Shown: piece by piece, positions 56,302-64,000 of the stretch
Position numbering within the stretch: the first letter of the stretch is position 1
How the letters are laid out: each line of letters opens with the position of its first letter
DNA from: Limnomonas spitsbergensis
Taxonomy: Eukaryota > Chlorophyta > Chlorophyceae > Chlamydomonadales
Assembly: GCA_037349105.1 (NCBI GenBank)
Contig: JAYJMM010000099.1
Span: forward strand, 124,001-188,000
Direction: 5' to 3'
Length of the DNA stretch: 64,000 nucleotides
Notes under the pieces: generated by a model
Seen by the model: only the letters and a program-made list of their open reading frames with translations
Databases searched by the model: none
Told to the model about the DNA's origin: nothing
Position numbers and translations under genes: made by a program

Positions 56302-58189
56302 GCGATGCAGGCTAGTGGTTTGATCTTGCGAGGTGTGATCAGATGCCGGTGTTATATACGGCGTGGGAAACCTGGCAGTGAGCTGGGAAGTGAGGGCTAT
56401 AGGGCTGGCGTTTGCGTGGGGCGTCGATTAGGGTCCAACTACCGGTCAAGTTTAGGTCCGTTGTACCACGGTCGGTCTTTCAGTTGGGTGTTCCGACAGA
56501 AATAATCCCGCCATAATAGGGTGGTCATCATCCCATGGACCAGGAGACATGCCGTACAACATAAATGTGAGCAGACTTTCTTCATGGCAGGCGTCGAGGG
56601 GAAGCATCGTCGAAAGGCCTCAGCGTCTCAAATCATGACCAGCGCAGGGGCTGAGATTTAACGTCGTTAACATCATGATCAGCGCAAGCCTATTTAGTAG
56701 ACATTGTGTGAAATCATAACCCTAAAGACGCAAGTATGTAGCTGTGCAGTCCTAACCCTTTTTGGGGGCCCTTCGCATGATCGCTTCGGCTTGTGATTTG
56801 AACAGGTGCAGTGTGGTGAAGCTACTACAAATAATTGTCTTCACATTATATTCTGCAAGCCTAGTCACATGAGTGATGAGGACGCTGGCGGCCTGGCGCA
56901 GGAATTTATTAGCAAGGCCCAGAGCATGTAGATTTTTTTGCAGGACCCACCCAGAGGTGTATCCCCCCGGTGTAACTTCATTGACATGTTGAGGAAGACT
57001 CTGTGAGTGCTGCATCACTTAGGGTAGCGTGCGGGACCATCAAGTGGCCAGCATCACGTCGACGTCACTTAATTAGTGTCAAAAAACTGAACCGCCATTA
57101 ATTTCAATATACCTATACGGTATTTTATTTGTTGTCTCCATGTCAGTACGCCACATGTCATCCGCAGCCTACCTCTCGTTTCCAGCCTTTTCTGTCCTTT
57201 GTTTTTTTTCCTTAAGCAATCCATCTATCATTATAGCGGATTCGAGAGAAAAAACATCTTCCAAACTTGACACGCCTGTTGCAGATTCTAAAATCCGAAA
57301 ATCAGGGAGGCCTCCATTGGCGTCAGTATCAACATGTAAATTCCTGGATATGGATTAAGGGTTTGGGGAAATTTCTTCTGGGACAGGAAGATTGCGGATG
57401 CCGTCGTGGATGGCCCACGAGCGCTCTGTTGGTGTTGTGTCATTAGACTGTTGCGATGCCTTTGCGGCACAGGCACATTGAAGCATAATTGCGTGTTAAA
57501 CAGAGATATGATAGATACGCCATGTTTGATATCAGTGGCGCACACTCAAGGACAAACATATAATAGTGAGACATTCCGCAGGTTGACGCAATGCAAACGG
57601 TCGGGTCGCAGTGCCAAGCACATCTGCACGGAACTTGACGAAATGTGTGCAGCAACTGTCCATCATCAGCGTAATGATTGCACATCGTTGCGCATGATGT
57701 TCTCTACCTACTCCAAGTCGATACTGTTTAATTCGCAAGAGTCTATGAGCATCAGGCCCATATCTCAGCCTTGCCTAGTCACCATCGAGTGAAGCATGCT
57801 GGTTGACAAGCAGGATTATGTATTATGGGCAACCGTAAGGAACCCTAAAGCAAGGAAAAAGAGATGGCATGGAGGCCTTTTGACTTAGGGATTTATCTTG
57901 ATGACCCATCAGAGGCGCATTGGGTTTCCGCTCAACTAAAGCCTCTCTATTCTATCATACCTCTTCAGGCCCTTTCCTCTCAACTGGACAATTGGGACTC
58001 CACGAGGGGGAACCTTTTATGCAGGGCCCCAACGTGGTCGGTAATGAGTCAGGTTTTCTATATTGATAAGTGCAATAGGAGTTCCATGGGTGAAATAGGA
58101 GTTGCGGACGCCACGAGCCGCACCCACAACAGAGAGTGTGAGCACAAACATATGATTGTGACTCGGCCCATTTGCACGTCCAACACTTG
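56302..58189. other. Spacer without a confident gene
   Basis: This holds the upstream region of the 56301 start codon. Open frames such as plus 57140-57358 and 57864-58190 show no family motifs. The latter runs directly into a LINE-A fragment and may be part of it. Confidence 0.4.
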
Positions 58190-58600
58190 AGGACGGTCAG
58201 CGGTCAGCGGCGCGAGGCACATTGCTGCCAACATTGCTGGGCCAAGGGAGATGTAGGACGTGTTGCATGCTTGCTTCTAATGTCCTGGCGTCCAGGAGAA
58301 ATCATGGGACCGGGGTTGGGCAAGCCCCCCGGACGGTGGCACCACAGATTTTCACCAGTAGTAATGAGGCAGGAATTGGTGGGATGCCCTAGCTTGCGTT
58401 GGACATGTGGTCACAGTTGTTAAGGACTAGTAGGTCATTAGGCTCTAGATAGAGGGTTGGGTGACATGATTTGTTTGCTTGTTTTTTGCTTTTCCTCTTG
58501 TTCTCCTTTTCTTTACCGCCCCGTCCTACCTTCAGTTTCCAAGTAGACAATCAGCTGAAAAGCCCACAAGCGGCCGAGCCTTTTGAGCAGGGTCCATTCA
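58170..58600 (+). mobile_element. LINE-A fragment
   Basis: Forward copy of the LINE-A Cys-rich tail. GQRREAHCCQHCWAKGD matches the GQRREARCRQRCWARG region of the 36-kb copy. It is followed by degraded 3' sequence ending GCGGCCGAGCCTTTTGAGCA at 58571-58590. Confidence 0.75.
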
Positions 58601-59018
58601 ATGTTAGCCGTATTACAGTAAACGGCATGTTTCCGGCAGCAGTTTTGCTTGCAAGTTGAGCAGTTTGGGCGCGGTGTATTGTGCTTGAACTGCAAGGTTC
58701 AGAGTTAATGTCGTTACACATGTTACCGTCATTGAAAATAAATACGTCAAAGTTCGTCACTGCTTGAGCTGCAGTGCATTGTTACCAGTCAGACCAGGCC
58801 GAGAGGGTGGTGCACTTAGACAGTCCAACTACCGCCCAAAATGAGAACAGCCAAGTTGCATTAACGCCATTCATAATTGACATGAATCTAGGCACAGTAA
58901 GAAGGTGTCAAACTATCTGACGCCTAATTTATGATTTTCTCGGGAGTATCCATTGCATGCCAGCTGCTCATTGCCTTATCCTCCTGTTGTTGTTCCTCCT
59001 GCCTCCTCGTCTTGTGTT

Positions 59019-60355
59019 TTAGCCGGGGGGGGCGGTGTGGCTTGTCATGCACTGCCCAATCAGCTGAACAAGCTTGAAGCTGATGAATGGCATGAAGAGG
59101 GGCCCATCATCCGCATGCGGTTTGGGCTGATGCTTGGGCAGCTGATGGATGTAATCCTTGGACACGTTGAACATGTTGTTCATTGTCATCAGCGCCATCA
59201 TGGTGGGGACCATCCTGCACGGCAAACAAAGGCTAGGTAAGAGCAGGGGGTAAGAGTGTGGATATCAGAGCATTTGCCCATTATTCCTCATTCCTCGAGC
59301 AACAAGTGCCCGCTAATGTACGAGGTAACCATACATGAGGAGAGCGATAGAGGGCATACGTGTACATGAGAGCACAGCTAGGGCATGCACATGGAGATTT
59401 AGGTCATGACACAGGATTGACTTGGTATCTTTGGGTTTTGCAAGGTGCCGGACTAATCCTCTTGGTGACCTACATGCCTCATCAGGAAGCAATAATGCGG
59501 GAATCGATCGAGGCCACTCTTGCGCTTGAAGTTGATCTTCCAGGCATGGGCGGGGCTGGGTGGGCATGCTAAATTCTTCTGTGAATTTTACTGTGAGTAC
59601 GGCGAGCGGACTGGGGCCCCGATATCCCTATATATTCGTTCCTTTTAATCACTCGAATATTTGTCTACGTATTGCTGTTTCTGGTCTTACCTGGCATTAT
59701 GGAAGTAACTGAAGGCAATGATGGACAGCATGGAGAGGTTTGGAACCAAGCCGAAAATACCCTTATACTTGAAGTTATAGATATTGTTCAACAGCCTTGG
59801 AATGCAGGTCTTGCTGACATCAAGATCAAATGTCGAAAGATCTTTCTCGAAAATTCTAGTAGATTCTGGAACCAGCCACTCTAAATGCCAGTGACGATGA
59901 AGGTAAGGTGCTATTTTGAAATGGCAAAACATTGCATGAGGTTGCTTTTTTAATTTTGTAGGTATGTTGCTTGATTGCCCTCATTTGCATCCTTGGAAGA
60001 CTTACCTCTGGAAATCTTTGGTTTGCATATCAGCTGGATCGCCCAGAAGATTTCACACTGCTTCAGCCTCCACTGGATGGAAGGTGAATTTTGCAGGGAA
60101 TGTCTTCCCTTGCTTGATTGCCCTCATATGTATTTTTGAAAGACTTACCTCTAGAAATCTTTGGCTTGCAGATCAGCTGGATCGCCTAGAGGATCTCACA
60201 CTGCTTCAGCCTCCACTGGAAGGTGAGATTTTGCAGGGAATGTCTTCCCTTGCTTGATTGCCCTCATTTGTATCCTTGACAGACTTACCTCTGTAAATCT
60301 TTGGCTTGCAGATCAGCTGGATCGCCCGGAAGATTTCACACCGCCTCAGCCTCCA
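59019..60355 (-). CDS. 3' end of an unknown multi-span membrane protein with a triplicated exon
   Basis: Exons 59880-59691 and 59214-59019 (TAA) join in phase. Upstream, a 67-base exon occurs three times: 60355-60289, 60215-60149 and 60072-60006. Each has a CCAG acceptor and a perfect GTAAGT donor, and each ends in the phase that 59880 needs. The product reads WRLRRCEIFRAIQLICKPKI, EWLVPESTRIFEKDLSTFDL, then KGIFGLVPNLSMLSIIAFSY, RMVPTMMALMTMNNMFN, and a charged C-terminal end (KHQPKPHADDG). Two hydrophobic stretches suggest membrane spans. Sixty-seven is not a multiple of three, so only one copy can be used per message. The middle copy has an in-frame TAG. I do not recognise the family, and the 5' exons were not found. 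A plus-strand reading of the same repeats also has splice-like ends but is weaker. Confidence 0.5.
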
Positions 60356-60359
60356 CTGG

Positions 60360-61247
60360 AAGGTGAAATGTTGTCAGGAATGTCTAGTATCTGTTATTTC
60401 CCTTGTTTTATAGCACCAACATTTTGGTTGTCATAAAACTGTACCTCCCTTGCACTAGCAGCAAGGAGGCTTAATACAATTTGGTATTGACTGTTCGGCC
60501 TTTCCACCATTTGAATCCTGCAACTCTCTGCCTCAAAACACCAGACAATTCGGTGCCCTCTGCCTCGGTGGAAGCTCCTGCCGTAGCTGCACGGCAGACT
60601 GAGTCTCAAAGTGAGATTTCCAGATAGGAAATCAACAAACTAGACACATTTATTTTCCAGCGGCAGTGTAGACGTTCCATCAACTTGGCCTAAAAATATA
60701 ACTTTGCTCTCCCGTAGGAATTGCAGATCTGGACTAGTCTGGCAAGTGCCTGGACGTAGACACATTGCTCGTCTACATCCTTATGATCATTGCAGGAGTC
60801 GTCGGCAAGGTTGCCCTGAAGCTAGACTGGTAAGGTCGAAGTCTTGCAAGGAAATTTGTATTAGACATTTCCAAAGGATAATCACAGATATTATGCAGAA
60901 TGGTCGCGTTGGTGTTGACTCTTGCAAAGCATGAGTATGACTAAAACCTGTCACTTGCCAATCTCTGTGCAGGTGGGATTCATACCTTTTGGCAAACAAC
61001 ATCGGAAGCGCAGGGTTTTTTCTGGCCAGGTGTCTGTGCCATGACCTACCACAGCACTGGACCCTGGCAGGTGGGCCGAGCCCCCCATTCTGTCCCTGGG
61101 GACTTACCCAACTAAAAGTATTGTGTGCCGCATTATGTGTTATGCAAATGACCATGTTGACCAAAGTGAGAGGGTAGCTATACCTGCTACAACCTTGCAG
61201 TGGTGTTGACGCGAGGTGTTGTGTCTGTACCGGTAGTCTGTACAGAG
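60360..61247. other. Spacer, possible exons on either strand
   Basis: Minus 60602-60520 (AVQLRQELPPRQRAPNCL) could be another exon of the 59019 gene, but its donor is weak. Plus 60757-60831 reads TLLVYILMIIAGVVGKVALK then LDW and stop, like a membrane tail. Neither can be tied into a complete gene. Confidence 0.3.
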
Positions 61248-61745
61248 TAAATGACGTAAACCACTGGACCATGCTAAAAAAGGCTAGGACACATGGGTGT
61301 CCAGCAGTCTGGTTGGAAACAAAGGGAAGAGGAGAAAGAAAGATAGGGACACAAGAAACAGGGCCGGAAATCCGGAATAGAAGAAGGACAGAATCCCCAA
61401 CCCTAGCACCCAGTCCTTAACAACATCGACCACATCATGCATACAAGATTACAAGTTAAGGCAGCCCATCTATTCTTGTCCCGGTAAAACTGGTTAATGA
61501 CGTTACACCTTGGGGAAAACTGTTGAAAGTCTGCGGCTCTGTCCATGGGGGCGGACCCACCCCGCTCCTGCAGCCTCTACTGGACACTAGGATATTGGAA
61601 GCAAGCACGTAGTGTGTCCTCCACATATGTATGCTCGCCATCTCCCCAACCCCAGCAACGGTGGCAGCAGTGCGTCTCACGTCCCCACCCACACTCCCCA
61701 CCGCACACAAGGATTTGGTGTTCCATGCCTCACTTGGTCAAAGCC
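61248..61745 (-). mobile_element. Two adjacent LINE-A 3' fragments
   Basis: Both are minus-oriented. The first starts at 61248 with a degraded tail (AATGACGTAAACCACTGG, CATGCTAAAAAAGGCT). The second starts at 61496 with AATGACGTTACACCTTGGGG and continues into the Cys-rich coding tail (matching 36660-36780). Confidence 0.72.
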
Positions 61746-62159
61746 CTCCAAGACCTGGGTCCGTCCTATTGACATCATGTCACGCTTTGCGCATACCATG
61801 TCAATGTGACAGGGGAAGATTCATGGCCCTGAGATCCACTTCAATCCAGCAGCCTGAACCAATTTCACCAAGCTGCCCGAACATTTGACACCACTTCCCG
61901 ACCATGGGCCATCCAAACACTACAGAGATGCCCAATACGATGATGCTGCAGTTATTTCTAGTCCATTGTAGGTGTGCATGGGCCAAGATCTGCAGTCGAA
62001 AAATAAAAAACTTCACAGCACTTGAAGGATGCCCCAGCCAGCACCTAAACACGTCAGCCCTGTGGTCCTGCCCTGAGGAGGTTAACCCGCTCATTCCTGG
62101 CTCACAACCGGTGCAATCAATCAGTTAAATGATAAAAATGTGGAGCCCGTTCATAATTT

Positions 62160-63319
62160 TCAATGTGCAGCCGTGCCCCCCTTGGCCGGGTCCCCCGCCA
62201 TGCGGTAACATGCCACCATCTCCTCCTCCACCACATGCACGTCCCCTGCAATGACCAAGCAGTGCAGCGGGGCTCCAAAGTCCACCTCCAGCAGCTTCCT
62301 CATGGGTCCTGCAACCACCTGCTGGTCATCTGCCTGCAGCCGTGAGATGCCCACACACAGGGTGGACTCATCGTAGGCACCACCTTTACGCGACTCCTCC
62401 ACCTCAAGCAGCTGCTCGATCGCCTGGGGAGGAAGAGGAGGAGCAGAAGCTTCTGGATTAAAATAGTCGAAACAACTTTGAGAGATAATCAACATGCCTA
62501 CAGGCGCAAAAATCTGCATGTTGCATGGGCATGACATGGGGGGGAATTACAGGCCATGACGCGGGTGACAATGCACAGCATACTCCCACAGGGTGTCTAC
62601 ATTTGAATTTGGATGCTTGGATCCGCATCCAGCAGGGCGAGGGAGCCTGATAGGAGGTCCCTCTCAGATGCACTGGGGTTAAGGGGGTTGCTAAGACGTG
62701 TGTTTAAGGTCAGGGTGCATCCAACAGCCCCAAGCCGAGGTCTAAGCCTGGGCTTTCCTCTCCAGTCCATTAGGCAGCAATGCAGCTCAAGGCCGAATGT
62801 TGATCAATACCTACTCGGTCTCCTCGATCAAGGAGGAGCGTGCGTGTCACTGCTGGTTGTCGTGTTCACCATGCCACCGTAAACAGGCTGCTTTTTAGTC
62901 TACACTGGGCGGACGGGGACTTGACCTTGATCAGCCGGCAGACAGAGGCCCAAGGAGCTGGGCTAGCTGCAGCAGACCCCCACAGCCTTAGGCCATAATG
63001 CAGCAGAATTGTATCATGCAATCTAATGTAAACAGTGGCACTTGCTCCGCCTGCCCCCGAAACTGACAAAAACACAATTTTATATTGCTTCTAGGTTCCA
63101 GTGCCTGCGACCAGAAGACCTCGTGCCCCCACCGGCTGACCCGACGTACCTGCATGGGCACCCTCACTGAAATATTAGCAGCTCAAGTGTCACATGGCCT
63201 GTGACGGGCCAGCAGCCTCATCTGCAGCTCTTCCGACCCACCGTGTTGACCGTCATAAAGCGAGGGGGCTCATACACGGTCTTCCCCCGTGCCAGCATCT
63301 CCAGGTTAGGCTCCTTAAC
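62160..63319 (-). CDS. DPH5: Diphthine methyl ester synthase, C-terminal part
   Basis: DPH5 methylates the modified histidine of elongation factor 2 during diphthamide synthesis, using S-adenosylmethionine in the cytosol. Two minus exons join at phase 0: 63319-63242 (VKEPNLEMLARGKTVYEPPR, FMTVNT, donor GTGGGT) and 62423-62160 (AIEQLLEVEESRKGGAYDES, TLCVGISRLQADDQQVVAGP, LEVDFGAPLHCLVIAG, TGA). These align residue by residue with remembered human DPH5 (VKEQSLENL, YEPPRYMSVN, TLCVGLARVGADDQ, DLGEPLHSLII). The N-terminal methylase core with the SAM-binding loop should lie upstream and is not found in the remaining 680 bases, so the gene is partial at the window edge. The C-terminal end is shorter than in human. 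Confidence 0.93.
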
Positions 63320-63832
63320 CTGAGAGCAGGGGGGGGGGGAGGAACAGAGCGCTCAGCCCGGGTAACAAGCAAAATGCTTGACTCAAGTAACCGCAAATTG
63401 GGTCAAGTTTGTTGTGAAACTTGTTTTCGAAATTTGTTGTACAAGTTTGCTGTGGGAGTTTAGAAGTTGAGCAGGGCATAACATTCTATGCATGGGACAT
63501 AAGTCCGAAAAACGCTTCAAGCATTACCGGTAGATCACCTAGGACTGGCATCAAAATAACAGTGACTCCCTGGTCAAGCCATCAACACCCCACCACACAC
63601 CAGCGACAGGGACATCAACCCTGTATGGCAGAAAGCAAGAGAGACAATGACGCCCCGCAGGGAGGAGTGAGGGTTCAGGGATCAGAGTCCCACGGGACGA
63701 GGCCGTATCCGCGCCGTCGCCAGCATCACAGCAGGAGGTGACAGCAATCATGCAGATGTCATAAAAGTGCATATGGGCAGAGGCTGGTAGGGAGGTAAGG
63801 CGGGAAAGCTACGTACGGTAGTGCTTCATTTT

Positions 63833-63985
63833 TCGTAACTCAGCTACATGTCAGTTACAGTCCAGCCGCTAATCGGAGGCCCTATTTGTGGCCAGCCTTG
63901 CTGCTTTGGCCCCCAGTTACATGCCGGTCCAGGTTTGGTCCTCATGGGGCCTTTGGCGACCGCTGGGCGGCCTGCCGAAGTTGGA
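63833..63985 (-). repeat. SINE-like element, reference reverse copy
   Basis: Full-length reverse copy matching 1-145: ACTCAGCTACATGTCAGTTA, CCAGCCTTGCTGCTTTGGCC, CCGGTCCAGGTTTGGTCCTC and GGGCGGCCTGCCGAAG. It lies in the DPH5 intron or upstream region. Confidence 0.78.
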
Positions 63986-64000
63986 CTTGTAGCCGAAAAG

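Noticed and set aside
60757..60834. Plus-strand hydrophobic tail (TLLVYILMIIAG...LDW stop) and plus-strand microexons reading DQLDRPEDFTPPQPPLE
   Set aside because: One of the three plus-strand copies lacks its acceptor. The minus-strand reading has GTAAGT donors in all three and joins in phase to downstream exons. I kept the minus model but at moderate confidence.

Overview
This window looks like nuclear DNA from a green alga, most likely a chlorophycean. The genes are rich in spliceosomal introns with GT/AG ends. Histone H4 and a broken H3 form a head-to-head pair whose messages end in animal-type 3' stem-loops, as volvocine algae use. One gene is a plant-type 2-carboxy-D-arabinitol-1-phosphatase-like enzyme, and non-LTR retrotransposon fragments and short dispersed repeats fill introns and spacers. 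I cannot name the species from sequence alone. Exon models were built by hand from splice signals, codon phase and remembered family sequences. No alignment or expression data were available.

Layout. 1-6323 (+): 3' half of a SAMHD1-type dNTP triphosphohydrolase, its HD core lying before the window. 6324-10413: repeat-rich spacer. 10414-19278 (-): four large in-phase exons of a giant low-complexity protein that starts with a Sec16/MAG5 C-terminal signature. 20220-22289 (+): small WW-domain protein, probably a mitochondrial membrane protein. 23037-24717 (-): DUF4291 gene with one nonsense codon. 25265-28490: minisatellite and an AT-rich LINE (LINE-B). 28671-30900: orphan ORF and tails of a second LINE family (LINE-A). 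32636-35146 (+): mitochondrial ribosomal protein uS10 with a long C-terminal extension. 36147-38222 (-): LINE-A copy bounded by an 11-bp target-site duplication. 38280-39159: H4/H3 pair. 40164-43243 (-): armadillo-repeat protein. 44130-45762 (+): SET-like protein. 47919-56301 (-): carboxyarabinitol-phosphatase-like gene. 59019-60355 (-): 3' end of an unknown membrane protein with a triplicated exon. 62160-63319 (-): 3' end of DPH5, diphthine methyl ester synthase.

The genes are mostly unrelated housekeeping functions and do not form a pathway. The unifying feature is structural. In at least five genes, one exon edge together with its splice site has been copied two to four times in tandem into the flanking intron, and the copies are decaying. 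A high-copy SINE-like element of about 150 bp (at least a dozen copies, both strands) and the 3' tails of LINE-A occupy most of the remaining intron and spacer sequence. I found no tRNA, rRNA or CRISPR array.
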